From contig NZ_JALPRE010000007.1 in the NCBI RefSeq assembly GCF_023195925.1, forward strand, positions 248,001 through 312,000: a stretch of DNA of 64,000 bases, written 5' to 3'. This DNA is from Aquimarina acroporae (GTDB lineage: Bacteria; Bacteroidota; Bacteroidia; Flavobacteriales; Flavobacteriaceae). Shown piece after piece: positions 36,116 through 46,426 of this stretch; position 1 is the stretch's first letter; every line of letters starts with the position of its first letter. A model generated the notes under the pieces. It did no database searches. It was not told the origin of the DNA and saw only the letters and a program-made list of their open reading frames with translations. A program made the position numbers and the translations under genes.

Positions 36116-37684
36116 TTAATTAACTTCATTACTCAAGGTAACTGTTCCAAATTCTCCTGGATTTACAGTAGGGATATTAGCACCATAAGTATCTTGAATT
36201 GCGCTAATAATTCCATTAGTAACCAATGCATGTGCTCTTGGCGTAGGATGCACTCCATCTAGAGAGAATCCTCCTCCTGTAACAAATTGAGAAGTAATAA
36301 CTCCCCCATCAAAAGGAATTCCTCCATTTGCAGCCTGTGCTAAGTCGCTAGCCACATCGTAAAACGCAAGTTCATTTGCAGCAGCAAGACCTGCTATGGT
36401 TGCATTAAAAGAATCTCTTGCAGTCGAAATTGCCATTAATTCCTGAGCATCTAACGCATCTGCATCTTCGATACCACTAATAGCCGCAATAACCAATGCT
36501 CCTTGTTCTGCCGTTGGAGTACCTCCAGCCTGAAGAATTCCTAACACCTGAAGCACTTCTGGGGTAAGAACTACAGAACCATATCCTTGCGCCAGTGCTG
36601 CTTGATCTATAGTAAGCAATAACAATTCTTCTTCAGTCATTTGTCTTACACCTAAAGGATTTGTAGTAGTCACCTCTGTTTTAATAAGGAACCTGTTGGG
36701 TCCAGCATTAAATGTAAAAGCATATTGAGAAGCCAACGCTTGCGCTTGAGCCAGAGGAGCACCTGTTCCTGCAACCTGTGCAGTTACGATACCCACAACG
36801 GCTTGAAAAAACCCTGTCAAACTAGCCGCAGTAGCCTCATCTAACACTAGAGCATTATTTGGTACAGTGGTAAAAAATGGAAGTGACGTTACATCTGGCA
36901 GGTTTAACACTACACCCTTTGCTCCATTAGCTGTAAGTGCACCTATAAGATCATTATAAACTGAAGCAAATACATTATTATTGGTAATATCATCTCCTCC
37001 GTAAGTAGTAGGATCTAAATTGTTAGTAACATTATGATCCTCACCTACACCACCAGAAGTAGCGTACCCAAGAATATCATTATTCCCTATCCATAAACTA
37101 AAGAAAGTTGGGTTTTGAGCAATCGCATCTGCAATTACTGTTGCGTCTGGTGAAGACGCAAATCTTGCAAAGTAAGGATTCGCCAATCCGACAGCTACTC
37201 CTGCAGCGTTACCATAACCTGGAGCTGCCAGGTGATAACTTTTTGCGCCAGGAACTCCCATATTATTAAACGAACTACCTAAATTGACTGTAAAGTCTGT
37301 AGAAGGAGCCGCACCGGTATACCTTGCTGGACCTGGGTTTCCTTCTGCATCAAATGCTAATACAAATCTTGTAGGGAAAGTTACAGGATCATTACTAAAC
37401 CCACCGGCATTGTCTGCCATAAGAGGTTGCGTAAACTCACCTCCTCCAACAAGAGCCAATTGTTTAGACAATATATTAGGAAAAGAGTTTTCTTGTCCCG
37501 TGATATATAATGCTCCATCTGCAAAACCTGCTGTAAGAGAGTTTCCTAAAGCAACATAATTGCTAAAATCTGCTTCTCCACTAGTTATAGTTGCCGATTC
37601 TTCAATCGGATTATCGAATTCAGGCTCACACGCTACTAATCCAAGAGCCAGAACCGCTAAATATTTTATATTTTTAATCATCAT
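36116..37684 (-). CDS. SGNH/GDSL-type hydrolase lipoprotein
   Basis: 522 residues. Lipoprotein signal with lipobox LVAC (Cys19). SGNH blocks are visible: block I VALGNSLTAG with Ser49, block II in NNMGVPGAKS, block III IGNNDILG, and block V DGVHPTPRAH near the C-terminus. It is probably an esterase or lipase exposed on the outer membrane. An Ala-rich internal region is unusual for the window. It starts 3 bases after the fadL-like gene, suggesting translational coupling and a joint role in lipid use. Confidence 0.92.
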   Translation of the reverse strand: MMIKNIKYLAVLALGLVACEPEFDNPIEESATITSGEADFSNYVALGNSLTAGFADGALYITGQENSFPNILSKQLALVGGGEFTQPLMADNAGGFSNDPVTFPTRFVLAFDAEGNPGPARYTGAAPSTDFTVNLGSSFNNMGVPGAKSYHLAAPGYGNAAGVAVGLANPYFARFASSPDATVIADAIAQNPTFFSLWIGNNDILGYATSGGVGEDHNVTNNLDPTTYGGDDITNNNVFASVYNDLIGALTANGAKGVVLNLPDVTSLPFFTTVPNNALVLDEATAASLTGFFQAVVGIVTAQVAGTGAPLAQAQALASQYAFTFNAGPNRFLIKTEVTTTNPLGVRQMTEEELLLLTIDQAALAQGYGSVVLTPEVLQVLGILQAGGTPTAEQGALVIAAISGIEDADALDAQELMAISTARDSFNATIAGLAAANELAFYDVASDLAQAANGGIPFDGGVITSQFVTGGGFSLDGVHPTPRAHALVTNGIISAIQDTYGANIPTVNPGEFGTVTLSNEVN

Positions 37685-37687
37685 TTC

Positions 37688-38944
37688 TTACATTTTATAA
37701 GTTAAACCAAGTCCTGGCGCAAAAGCGCTTGATTTATAGGTTCCACCAAAAGGAACACTTTGTCCGTTTTCTAAATAAGAATCATAAGATGCATCTACCT
37801 CATCAAATCTTAAGTAGAAAAACGAAGCGTCTATTGCTAACTTAGGAGTAACAGCAAAACTTAACCCTCCAGAGAAACCATCTGAATCATTTCGTGGTGT
37901 CTCAGGAGCAAAGAAACCTGGTTGCACAGGTGTTTCGTCTCTATAATAACCAGCTCTAAGCGTAATTTTCTCGGTAGCCTGGTACTGTAATCCAAATCTA
38001 TAAACGGAAGAGTTTTTATAATTACGAGGGTTTACAGAATCTGGACCGGTAGGAGTATTGGTAAAATCAATATCCAACGACTCATATACATCCCAGTATT
38101 GTCTATTATAGTCAAAAGCAAATAACCATTTCTTATATTCATAAGAAAGACCAACTGTTAACTCAGCCGGAAGCGGTAACTCTGCATTAAAATTCGTCGA
38201 TCCATTTGCAAAAGGAACTGCAGGAGAGTTTGGTACATTTGTAAACGTTGCATCTCCACCTTCGGCTTCCAAAATAATTTCACTTCTATAGTTAAATCCA
38301 ACTCGTAAATTTTCCACTGGATTAAACATAGCTCCAATAGTCCATCCCCAGTTATTTACACCAGAATCATCTATAGTAACATTGGCACGGTTTCCGTCTA
38401 TATCAGACAGCGTACGATTTAAATTACGATTAAAATTAACAGAACCTGTAACATAAATAGGTCCACCACCTATACTAAAGTGATCTGATAATTTGAATGA
38501 AACTGTAGGTTGAACAAATATAGCTGCAAGATCAATATTATTGACCAAATGAGAACCAGACCAATCTGTAGGCCAAGTTACTTCACTACCATATGGGGTA
38601 TATACTCCCAACCCAACAGACATCCAATCATTTACCTTATAAGAAGCATATAAGTTAAGAGGTGTCCCTACAGAATTATCGGTCTCAAAAGAAGTACCAA
38701 ATTCTTCATTTTGGTATATTACATCGGTAAAAATTCCACTGGCACCAACACTTACGTTTAGCTTATTTTCCAGATACACAAGACCTGCCGGATTAAAGAA
38801 TACAAGTTCAGCACTATTCACTACAGCTACTCCAGTGTGCCCCATAGCAATTGCCCTCTGACCCTGCACACTAACTCTATATCCACCTGCATAAATGACA
38901 GAAGTCATCGTGATGAATAGAACTAACGATAGAAGTTTTTTCAT
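37688..38944 (-). CDS. OmpP1/FadL/TodX-family outer-membrane transport protein
   Basis: 418 residues. Signal peptide (cleavage near IYAGG) then the family N-terminus YRVSVQGQRAIAMGHTGVAVVNSAELVFFNPAGLVYL, followed by alternating beta-strands of a 14-stranded barrel and an aromatic C-terminal segment (FAPGLGLTYKM). The family imports long-chain fatty acids or hydrophobic compounds. Forms a two-gene unit with the SGNH lipoprotein, which could release fatty acids for it. It has a well-placed promoter upstream. Confidence 0.93.
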   Translation of the reverse strand: MKKLLSLVLFITMTSVIYAGGYRVSVQGQRAIAMGHTGVAVVNSAELVFFNPAGLVYLENKLNVSVGASGIFTDVIYQNEEFGTSFETDNSVGTPLNLYASYKVNDWMSVGLGVYTPYGSEVTWPTDWSGSHLVNNIDLAAIFVQPTVSFKLSDHFSIGGGPIYVTGSVNFNRNLNRTLSDIDGNRANVTIDDSGVNNWGWTIGAMFNPVENLRVGFNYRSEIILEAEGGDATFTNVPNSPAVPFANGSTNFNAELPLPAELTVGLSYEYKKWLFAFDYNRQYWDVYESLDIDFTNTPTGPDSVNPRNYKNSSVYRFGLQYQATEKITLRAGYYRDETPVQPGFFAPETPRNDSDGFSGGLSFAVTPKLAIDASFFYLRFDEVDASYDSYLENGQSVPFGGTYKSSAFAPGLGLTYKM

Positions 38945-38993
38945 AATAAATTAGAATTGTTTTTGTTTTTTAGGATTTGTAAAATTGAATCAC

Positions 38994-39023
38994 CAAAAAT
39001 AGTAGAAAATACTAATTATCCAA
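38994..39023 (-). promoter_or_regulatory. Bacteroidota-type promoter of the fadL-SGNH unit
   Basis: On the minus strand: -33 TTG (39021-39023), 19-base spacer, -7 TATTTTTG (38994-39001). The start codon at 38944 is about 50 bases downstream. Confidence 0.7.
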
Positions 39024-39063
39024 CGAAATCGGGAAAATATTATGCATACATAGTATTTTTTAT

Positions 39064-39831
39064 TCAATTTTTAAGAAATTCTAATACTTTATACAAAAAC
39101 TCGGTAGGATTTTCGGCGTGCAACCAATGCCCTGCGTTAGAAATTTGCTGTATGTTAGATGAAGGAAATTGTTGGTGTATTCGTGTTTCGTCTTCGGGCA
39201 AAATATAATTAGATTTCTCCCCCTTTAAAAACAATGAAGGACCAGAGAACGCATTATTTTCGGGTAGTTCTACACCAATTTCAGATACATTATTTATTAA
39301 AGATTCAAGATTCATGCGTAATGCTAAAACTCCTTTTTCTTTCCAAAATAGGTTTTTCATAAGAAACATTCTCACCCCCATATCGGGTATATATGCACTT
39401 AATTCTTTATCAACTTCTCCTCTTGATTTCAGAACATTAAAATCTAAAGCACTTAAACCATCAAGAATATCCTGATGATGAAGAGGATAGTACTTTGGAG
39501 CTATATCTGCAATGATTAGTTTGCGAATCTTATTAGGGTGGTTTACCGCAAATAACATTGCCGTTTTCCCTCCCATAGAATGCCCCAAAAGATGTATTTC
39601 ATCCAAATGTAAAGCTTCACAATATGCCAATAGATCATTTGACAAAATTTCATAACTAAACTCATCGCTATGAGGACTTCTGCCATGATTTCGTTGATCT
39701 ATTAAATGTACCTGAAAGCCTTGCTCGGCAATTTTTTTACCGAGTGTTTTCCAATTGTCTCCCATACCCAAAAAGCCATGAAGAATAATAAACGGTTGAC
39801 CCTCCCCGAATACGTTAGCGTGTAATTGCAT
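39064..39831 (-). CDS. Alpha/beta-fold hydrolase (YbfF-like esterase)
   Basis: 255 residues. Oxyanion-hole region ILHGFLGMGDNW (16-27), nucleophile elbow GHSMGG with Ser85, and catalytic histidine near the end in NAGHWLHAENP. The ILHGFLG and DQRNHGRSPHS motifs resemble YbfF-type acyl-CoA/ester hydrolases. It starts 7 bases after pdxJ stops, so it is probably co-transcribed with it. The substrate is unknown. Confidence 0.9.
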   Translation of the reverse strand: MQLHANVFGEGQPFIILHGFLGMGDNWKTLGKKIAEQGFQVHLIDQRNHGRSPHSDEFSYEILSNDLLAYCEALHLDEIHLLGHSMGGKTAMLFAVNHPNKIRKLIIADIAPKYYPLHHQDILDGLSALDFNVLKSRGEVDKELSAYIPDMGVRMFLMKNLFWKEKGVLALRMNLESLINNVSEIGVELPENNAFSGPSLFLKGEKSNYILPEDETRIHQQFPSSNIQQISNAGHWLHAENPTEFLYKVLEFLKN

Positions 39832-39838
39832 AAAAAAA

Positions 39839-40552
39839 TTATTTAAGACGGTGTAAGTACATATTAATTACATTCTCTATACCTAGATAAAGAGACTCAC
39901 TTATTAACGCGTGCCCGATAGACACTTCTAATAGTCCGGGAATATTATCCTTAAAGAACTTAATATTGTCTAATGACAAGTCGTGTCCAGCATTCACTCC
40001 CATACCTAAATCTATCGATAACTGTGCACAAGCCGAATATGGCTTTACTGCTTCCTTATTACCCAAAGCATATTGCGATGCATATTCTTCGGTATACAAT
40101 TCAATTCTATCTGTTCCGGTTTTGGCTGCTCCTTCTATCATCTCAACTACCGGATCTACAAAAATCGAAGTTCTAATTCCATTTCTTTTAAACTCTGAAA
40201 TTACTTCACTTAAAAAATCTTTGTGCTTTTTTGTATCCCATCCCGCATTACTAGTAATAGCATCTATTGCATCTGGCACCAATGTTACTTGAGTGGGCTT
40301 TACCTCCAATACTAAATCTATGAATTTAGAAATAGGGTTTCCTTCAATATTATACTCGGTATATACAATAGGTTTTAAATCATAAGCATCTTGATATCGT
40401 ATATGTCTTTCATCTGGCCTTGGATGAATCGTTATACCTTGCCCTCCAAACTCCTGAATATCGGTAGACATTTTTAATAAATTTGGTGTATCTCCTCCTC
40501 TGGAATTACGAAGCGTTGCTATTTTATTTACGTTAACACTTAACTTTGTCAT
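39839..40552 (-). CDS. pdxJ: Pyridoxine 5'-phosphate synthase PdxJ
   Basis: 237 residues. Condenses 1-deoxyxylulose phosphate with aminoacetone phosphate to pyridoxine phosphate. The N-terminus LSVNVNKIATLRNSRGG, the segment GITIHPRPDERHI, EVKPTQVTLVPDA and the C-terminal VSIGHALISESL identify it. Supplies vitamin B6 cofactor. Start at 40552. A -7-like TATTTTTG lies at 40580-40587 on the minus strand. Probably first gene of a two-gene unit with the esterase. Confidence 0.97.
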   Translation of the reverse strand: MTKLSVNVNKIATLRNSRGGDTPNLLKMSTDIQEFGGQGITIHPRPDERHIRYQDAYDLKPIVYTEYNIEGNPISKFIDLVLEVKPTQVTLVPDAIDAITSNAGWDTKKHKDFLSEVISEFKRNGIRTSIFVDPVVEMIEGAAKTGTDRIELYTEEYASQYALGNKEAVKPYSACAQLSIDLGMGVNAGHDLSLDNIKFFKDNIPGLLEVSIGHALISESLYLGIENVINMYLHRLK

Positions 40553-40653
40553 GGTTTTTGATGTCTTTATCTAAAAAAACAAAAATACAAACTTGAGAAC
40601 GCCTTGATTGTATATTTTTTGATTATTTTGCATAATATAGTACCCCGAAAAAT

Positions 40654-41310
40654 ATGAAGACGAACTTGTACATAGTAAATGAAATTGAACCTTTAGATAT
40701 CAATCTAAAAGTAAAAGATGCCCAGGTATTATTTAATGAGCTTACCTATACTCATTTCCCTGTTTTGAAAGACAAAACATACCTAGGCTGCATTTCTGAA
40801 GCCGATATTAGATGTTTCGATACCGACAAAACATTAGACACTTATCAATATGCCTTAGAAGGTTTTTTTGCCAGAAAAGATGATAATTGGTTGGATATTC
40901 TTGAAGCATTTGCGCAAAACAATTCAAATATTATACCTGTACTGGATGACAATAATCAATACCTAGGTCTTTTTGAACTCAGGGATATTATGAACCTTTT
41001 TAATGAAACGCCATTTCTTAGCGAACCTGGAAATATTTTAATTGTTGAAAAGGGAATTTTGGATTATTCGTTCAGTGAGATATCACAAATTGTTGAATCT
41101 AACAATGCCAAACTTTTAGGTTTATTCATTTCTAATATGGAAAATGATGTCGCTCAAATTACTGTAAAAATTAATGACAGTGATATCAATAATATAGTTC
41201 AAACCTTTAGACGATATAGCTACAACATTGTCTCAAAGCACCATGAAGACACCTTTCTTACCAATTTAAAAGAAAGATCTCAATACCTAGAAAAATACCT
41301 TAACATTTAA
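40654..41310 (+). CDS. CBS-domain protein
   Basis: 218 residues. The first half is a CBS pair (ARDAQVLFNELTYTHFPVLKD-like region; VLDDNNQYLGLFELRDIM near 95-113). The second half is a ligand-binding-like domain without a recognised motif. CBS pairs bind adenosine nucleotides. In Flavobacteria this gene often precedes nadK, as here (37 bases apart, co-directional), suggesting a joint operon. The exact function is unknown. Confidence 0.82.
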   Translation: MKTNLYIVNEIEPLDINLKVKDAQVLFNELTYTHFPVLKDKTYLGCISEADIRCFDTDKTLDTYQYALEGFFARKDDNWLDILEAFAQNNSNIIPVLDDNNQYLGLFELRDIMNLFNETPFLSEPGNILIVEKGILDYSFSEISQIVESNNAKLLGLFISNMENDVAQITVKINDSDINNIVQTFRRYSYNIVSKHHEDTFLTNLKERSQYLEKYLNI

Positions 41311-41347
41311 CTTTATTGTATAACCAGCTAACACAAATCACAACCCA

Positions 41348-42232
41348 ATGAAGATAGGTATTTACGGACAGTTCTATCACAAAAATTCTGGAATTTATAT
41401 ACAGCAACTACTCGAAACTCTAGACGAGAACGATGTAGAAGTGGTAATTGAAAAGAATTTTTTAGAACTCATCAATCTTCATGATGAAATAGATAAATCA
41501 TATTCGCACTTTAGCACGTTTGAAGAACTAGACACTTCTTATGATTTGTTTTTTAGCATTGGTGGTGATGGAACTATTCTTAAAACAATCACCTATGTTA
41601 GAGACTTAGGTATTCCTATTGCCGGAATAAATACTGGAAGACTCGGTTTTCTTGCCACAATACAAAAAGAAGAAATTAAAGACAGTATATCTTTAATACT
41701 TGACAAAAAATATTATTTGTCGCCAAGAAGTTTGGTGACAGTAGAAACTCTTCCTGCCTCTGAAGAGTTTGGCGTATTAAATTTCGCCATGAATGAAATT
41801 GCCGTGAGTAGAAGAAATACTACTTCGATGATCACGGTAAACACTTCACTTAACAATGAGTTTTTAACCTCTTATTGGGCAGATGGATTAATCGTCTCTA
41901 CCCCTACAGGTTCAACCGGCTATTCCTTAAGCTGTGGAGGACCGGTAGTTATGCCAGATGCCGAAAGTATGCTACTTACCCCTATTGCCCCTCATAATCT
42001 AAATGCTAGGCCCTTAGTAATTCCAGATGATACAGAAATTAAGTTACAAATATCTAGTAGAGAAGATAGTTATTTGGTTTCTTTAGACTCTAGAATTCAC
42101 ACATTACCCAACGAGACCACTGTAATTATTAAAAAAGCACCTTTTAAAATAAATATGGTTGTTTTGCAGGATAATAGTTTTTTAAAAACGTTACGTAAAA
42201 AAATGTTATGGGGAGAAGATAAACGCAATTAA
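41348..42232 (+). CDS. nadK: NAD kinase
   Basis: 294 residues, full length. Makes NADP from NAD. The signature GGDGTIL (in FFSIGGDGTIL) and the second motif with PTGSTGYSLSCGGP are clear, as is the NTGRLGFLA region. Start at 41348 (MKIGIYGQFYHKN). It follows the CBS gene and precedes a separate promoter of the DUF6089 gene. Confidence 0.97.
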   Translation: MKIGIYGQFYHKNSGIYIQQLLETLDENDVEVVIEKNFLELINLHDEIDKSYSHFSTFEELDTSYDLFFSIGGDGTILKTITYVRDLGIPIAGINTGRLGFLATIQKEEIKDSISLILDKKYYLSPRSLVTVETLPASEEFGVLNFAMNEIAVSRRNTTSMITVNTSLNNEFLTSYWADGLIVSTPTGSTGYSLSCGGPVVMPDAESMLLTPIAPHNLNARPLVIPDDTEIKLQISSREDSYLVSLDSRIHTLPNETTVIIKKAPFKINMVVLQDNSFLKTLRKKMLWGEDKRN

Positions 42233-42286
42233 ACAATAAAATCTACTAAAAAGTGTTTTTTAATTCATACTATTTTACTCAAATTC

Positions 42287-42315
42287 TTGTGTACTAAAGT
42301 TAATTGTTATATTTG
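42287..42315 (+). promoter_or_regulatory. Bacteroidota-type promoter of the DUF6089-uppS-bamA-ompH unit
   Basis: -33 TTG (42287-42289), 18-base spacer, -7 TATATTTG (42308-42315). The ATG at 42333 lies 17 bases downstream. It probably drives the downstream envelope-assembly operon. Confidence 0.72.
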
Positions 42316-42332
42316 CAAACTTTTGAAAATCT

Positions 42333-43010
42333 ATGAGATACTTAGCATCATTTATAATTGTAACGTTTTTTATACAGTCTGTGGCAGCACAAACCTATGA
42401 AGTAGGGCTTATCGCAGGTGGATCTAATTATGTAGGTGATGTAGGATCTACATATTATATTGCCCCAAACGATTTTGCCTTTGGAGCGATAGCAAAATGG
42501 AACAGAAGTAAACGTCATGCATTTAGAGCCTCATTTTTATATGCTGGACTTAATGCTGATGATGCTGACGGAGATGATCGAAGAAAAGAAAGAGGGCTGG
42601 ATTTTAATAATTCTGTAAAAGAACTATCTGTTGGAATGGAATTTAATTTCTGGGATTGGTTTTTATACGATGGGAAACCCCAATTCACGCCTTACCTTTA
42701 TAGCGGAATAACTGCATTTAACTACGGTGCACAAGCGATTGACAACACCAATCAAATAAGTGCATATAAGGATACCTGGAGTTTTGCCATTCCTATGGTC
42801 TTAGGAATCAAAAAAACCCTTGGTAGAGACTTTGTAATAGGTGCAGAAATTGGTGCTAGATATACATTTACTGATAATTTGGACGGTAGTGATCCTGACA
42901 GTAGATTTGGCGCAGGATTTGGTAATTTAAACAACAATGACTGGTATGTATTTACAGGTATTACATTATCGTATACCTGGGGTAGAATACCTTGTTATTG
43001 TGCATTCTAA
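42333..43010 (+). CDS. DUF6089 family outer-membrane-type protein
   Basis: 225 residues. Signal peptide (cleavage near SVAAQT) followed by an eight-stranded-barrel-like pattern: YEVGLIAGGSNYVGDVG, then repeated aromatic-glycine strands, ending in TLSYTWGRIPCYCAF. This family sits upstream of uppS and bamA in many Flavobacteria. A role in outer-membrane assembly or stability is inferred from that position only. It stops two bases before the uppS start. Confidence 0.85.
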   Translation: MRYLASFIIVTFFIQSVAAQTYEVGLIAGGSNYVGDVGSTYYIAPNDFAFGAIAKWNRSKRHAFRASFLYAGLNADDADGDDRRKERGLDFNNSVKELSVGMEFNFWDWFLYDGKPQFTPYLYSGITAFNYGAQAIDNTNQISAYKDTWSFAIPMVLGIKKTLGRDFVIGAEIGARYTFTDNLDGSDPDSRFGAGFGNLNNNDWYVFTGITLSYTWGRIPCYCAF

Positions 43011-43012
43011 AA

Positions 43013-43750
43013 ATGATTGATAAAAAACAACTAACTTCTAATATACCAAAACACGTTGCCATAATTATGGATGGTAACGGAAGATGGGCCAAAAAGAAGG
43101 GCTTTTTTAGAGCCGTAGGCCACGAAAATGGAACAAAAGCAGTACGAGAGGTAGTAGAAGCTTCTGCCGAAATAGGTGTGAAATTCCTCACCCTTTATGC
43201 TTTTTCAACAGAAAATTGGAACCGACCAAAATTAGAAGTAGACACTCTTATGAAACTTCTGGTCACTTCTTTGAAAAAAGAAATCAAAACACTTCAAGAA
43301 AACAACATCAAACTTAATGCAATAGGTAATTTGCAATCTTTACCAGAAAAAGCAAGAGTAGAGTTATTAGAAGTTATTGAAAAAACCAAAGGTAATGACC
43401 GTATGACCTTAACACTTGCCTTAAGCTACGGAAGCCGAGAAGAGCTCATAAAAACTATCGAAGAAATAAGTATTAAAGTTAAAAATGGTGTAATTTCGCC
43501 ACATCTTATAAATGAAACAGTCATTAATGAGCATTTGTATACTAAAAATCTGCCCGATGTGGATTTGTTGATACGTACCAGCGGGGAACAACGTATCAGT
43601 AATTTCCTATTGTGGCAAATTGCATATGCAGAATTATATTTTACAGAGATTTTATGGCCCGATTTTAAAAAAGGAGACTTATTCGAAGCCATATACAATT
43701 ATCAAAAAAGAGAAAGAAGATTTGGAAAAACTAGTGAGCAGCTCAGTTAA
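43013..43750 (+). CDS. uppS: Isoprenyl transferase (undecaprenyl diphosphate synthase)
   Basis: 245 residues from the ATG at 43013; the frame is open upstream to 42992 but that would overlap the previous gene. Cis-prenyltransferase making the lipid carrier of cell-wall and polysaccharide synthesis. Catalytic Asp20 sits in IIMDGNGRWAKK; further signatures are TLYAFSTENWNRP and LIRTSGEQRISNFLLWQ. It is 2 bases after the DUF6089 stop and 4 bases before bamA, so the operon is tightly coupled. Confidence 0.97.
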   Translation: MIDKKQLTSNIPKHVAIIMDGNGRWAKKKGFFRAVGHENGTKAVREVVEASAEIGVKFLTLYAFSTENWNRPKLEVDTLMKLLVTSLKKEIKTLQENNIKLNAIGNLQSLPEKARVELLEVIEKTKGNDRMTLTLALSYGSREELIKTIEEISIKVKNGVISPHLINETVINEHLYTKNLPDVDLLIRTSGEQRISNFLLWQIAYAELYFTEILWPDFKKGDLFEAIYNYQKRERRFGKTSEQLS

Positions 43751-43754
43751 AGAA

Positions 43755-46391
43755 ATGACAAAAAAATTACCTTTTACGTATTTTACGTTACTTGCATTGT
43801 TCTTAAATACATTATCGATTTCTGCACAAAATATACCAGGTGCTAATGGAAAGCAATATACCCTTGGCGAAATTAAAGTTACAGGAACCACTAGTTATAA
43901 TGAGAATACCGTAATTACATTTACTGGCTTAAGAAAAGGGGAACGTATTTTTCTTCCGGGAGACCGTATAAGTAAAGTGATCAAAAAGCTTTGGGATCTT
44001 GAATTGTTTAGTGATATTAACTTTTATATCACCAATGTAGAAGGCGATGTTGCAGATATAGAAATCAACATTCAGGAAGTTCCCGAACTTAATGAAGTTC
44101 GCATAGAAGGTGTTAAAAACCGAAAAGCCGAAGAACTGATAAAAGATAACAGTTTAACCAAAGGTGCCAAAGTTACCGAGAACCTTGTTACAACTACTCG
44201 TAACTTCATTTCTAACAAGTACAAAAAAGAAGGTTTTCTTAATACCAAAGTGGCGATTAACACTACTGAAGTGAAAGATACCGTAGCCAGCAATAAGGTA
44301 AATATGTTGGTACGTATTGATAAGGGAGATCGAGTAAAGATCGATAAGATTAATATCTCTGGGAATACTCAGTTGGCTGATGGAAAAGTGCGCGGTGCCA
44401 TGAAGAACACCAAACAAAAGAAAGCCTACAGGTTCTGGAAAAGATCAAAATATATTAAAGCAGATTACGAAGAAGATAAAGAGAGTATAATCACTAAATA
44501 CAAAGAAAAAGGATTTAGAGATGCCCGAATTACATCTGATACCCTAATTGTAGAAGACGAAAACTCTGTAACTCTTAATCTAAATATAGAAGAAGGTAAT
44601 AAATACTACTTCGGAAATATAAATTTCTTAGGAAATAGTGTGTATACAGATCAACAACTAGCCAGACAATTGGTAATTAAAAAAGGAGATGTATACAATG
44701 GTGTATTGCTAGAGAAACAAATTGCAGACAACACCAAACCAGATGCAGATGATCTTACCAACTTATATCAAAACAACGGATACCTTTTTTCTAGTATCGA
44801 TGCGGTAGAAACTAAGGTTTACAACGATACTATTGATTTTGAAATAAGAATTCGTGAAGGAAAATTGACGTACTTTGATCATATTACTGTTACAGGAAAC
44901 GACAAAACAAATGATCACGTAATCTATAGAATTCTTAGAACGAGACCAGGTCAAAGATATAGTAAAGATTTAGTAGTAAGAACAGTAAGAGAAATAGGTC
45001 AATTAGGATTTTTTGATCCAGAACAACTTGAACCACAATTCCAAAATGCTAATCCGCAAGCTGGAACGATTGACATCAATTATCCTGTAGTTGAAAAAGG
45101 ATCTAGCCAGATCGAGCTCCAGGGAGGATTTGGAGGTGGAGGATTTGTAGGTACTCTTGGTCTTGCCTTTAACAACTTCTCCATAAAAAACATTTTTAAT
45201 GGTGAAGCATATACTCCACTACCTATGGGAGACGGGCAAACCTTAAGATTAAGAGCTCAAGCTAGTAGATTTTTCCAAACCTATAGTTTATCATTCATCG
45301 AACCATGGTTAGGAGGAAAACGACCATATCAACTTTCTACATCATTTTCACATACCATTCAGTTTTTATTTAACAATATCAACAGAGATGTAGATCGAGA
45401 TAGTAAATTTTTAATTACTGGAGGTTCTATTGGTATCGCAAAAAGATTAAACTGGCCAGATAACTACTTTACATTATCGCAGTCTGCTAGTATAAGACAC
45501 TACAATTTAAAGAATTATAACACAAGATTATTTACCTTTGGTAACGGATCATCAAATGATTTATCATACACCATCGGTTTAAGTCGAAACAACACTACTG
45601 TAAACCCGATTTTCCCGATAGGTGGATCTGAATTTAATATTTTAGCCAAACTATCATTACCCTACTCTTTATGGGATGGTAATGATTATAGTGCCCTAGC
45701 AGAGCAAAGGGATACTCTAGAAGATGAACTGGATGATTTAGATCCTAGTGATACTATGGACGCTGTTCGAAGAACAGAAATCAATGAAGAAATTGGTGAA
45801 ATCGATCAGGAACGTTTTAAATGGCTAGAATACTATAAGATTAAATTTGATGGAACCTGGTATACCAGACTTGTTAATCTTGGTAAAAAACCATTGGTTT
45901 TAAGAACAAGAGCAGAGTATGGTTTCTTAGGGGCCTATAATAATGATAGAGGAAATATTCCTTTTGAGCGCTTTTTCTTAGGAGGAGACGGATTAGGGGC
46001 AACAGCTCTTGATGGTCGAGAAGTAGTTGCGCTTAGAGGATATCCTAACCAGTCATTGATTCCATTAAGTAGACCAAATAATCAGGAATTTGATGGAGAC
46101 GGTGCAACAATTTATAATAAATATTCGTTAGAACTTCGTTATCCTATTACTCTAAAACCAGCTGCATCGATATATATGTTGGCGTTTTTAGAAGGTGGAG
46201 CATCTTATGATAGTTTTAAAGGGTTCAATCCTTTTCAATTAAACCGTTCTGCTGGAGCAGGTTTACGTATCTTTATGCCAGCCTTCGGATTATTAGGTAT
46301 CGATTTCGGGTATGGGTTTGACCCTATACCAGGAAACGATTCTGGGGCTAATGGGTGGGAAACCCACTTCATTATAGGACAACAGTTTTAG
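43755..46391 (+). CDS. bamA: Outer-membrane assembly protein BamA
   Basis: 878 residues from the ATG at 43755; an earlier in-frame ATG at 43620 lies inside uppS and lacks a signal peptide. The signal peptide ends near SISAQN. Five POTRA domains follow (a typical one contains GEIKVTGTTSYNENT; another FGNINFLGNSVYTDQQL), then the 16-stranded barrel with a conserved RGYPNQ lid-loop motif and a C-terminal aromatic end (HFIIGQQF). Inserts beta-barrel proteins into the outer membrane. The ompH chaperone genes follow. Confidence 0.97.
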   Translation: MTKKLPFTYFTLLALFLNTLSISAQNIPGANGKQYTLGEIKVTGTTSYNENTVITFTGLRKGERIFLPGDRISKVIKKLWDLELFSDINFYITNVEGDVADIEINIQEVPELNEVRIEGVKNRKAEELIKDNSLTKGAKVTENLVTTTRNFISNKYKKEGFLNTKVAINTTEVKDTVASNKVNMLVRIDKGDRVKIDKINISGNTQLADGKVRGAMKNTKQKKAYRFWKRSKYIKADYEEDKESIITKYKEKGFRDARITSDTLIVEDENSVTLNLNIEEGNKYYFGNINFLGNSVYTDQQLARQLVIKKGDVYNGVLLEKQIADNTKPDADDLTNLYQNNGYLFSSIDAVETKVYNDTIDFEIRIREGKLTYFDHITVTGNDKTNDHVIYRILRTRPGQRYSKDLVVRTVREIGQLGFFDPEQLEPQFQNANPQAGTIDINYPVVEKGSSQIELQGGFGGGGFVGTLGLAFNNFSIKNIFNGEAYTPLPMGDGQTLRLRAQASRFFQTYSLSFIEPWLGGKRPYQLSTSFSHTIQFLFNNINRDVDRDSKFLITGGSIGIAKRLNWPDNYFTLSQSASIRHYNLKNYNTRLFTFGNGSSNDLSYTIGLSRNNTTVNPIFPIGGSEFNILAKLSLPYSLWDGNDYSALAEQRDTLEDELDDLDPSDTMDAVRRTEINEEIGEIDQERFKWLEYYKIKFDGTWYTRLVNLGKKPLVLRTRAEYGFLGAYNNDRGNIPFERFFLGGDGLGATALDGREVVALRGYPNQSLIPLSRPNNQEFDGDGATIYNKYSLELRYPITLKPAASIYMLAFLEGGASYDSFKGFNPFQLNRSAGAGLRIFMPAFGLLGIDFGYGFDPIPGNDSGANGWETHFIIGQQF

Positions 46392-46426
46392 TTTTGGCAC
46401 GATTATTTCAATAAATAAACAAAATT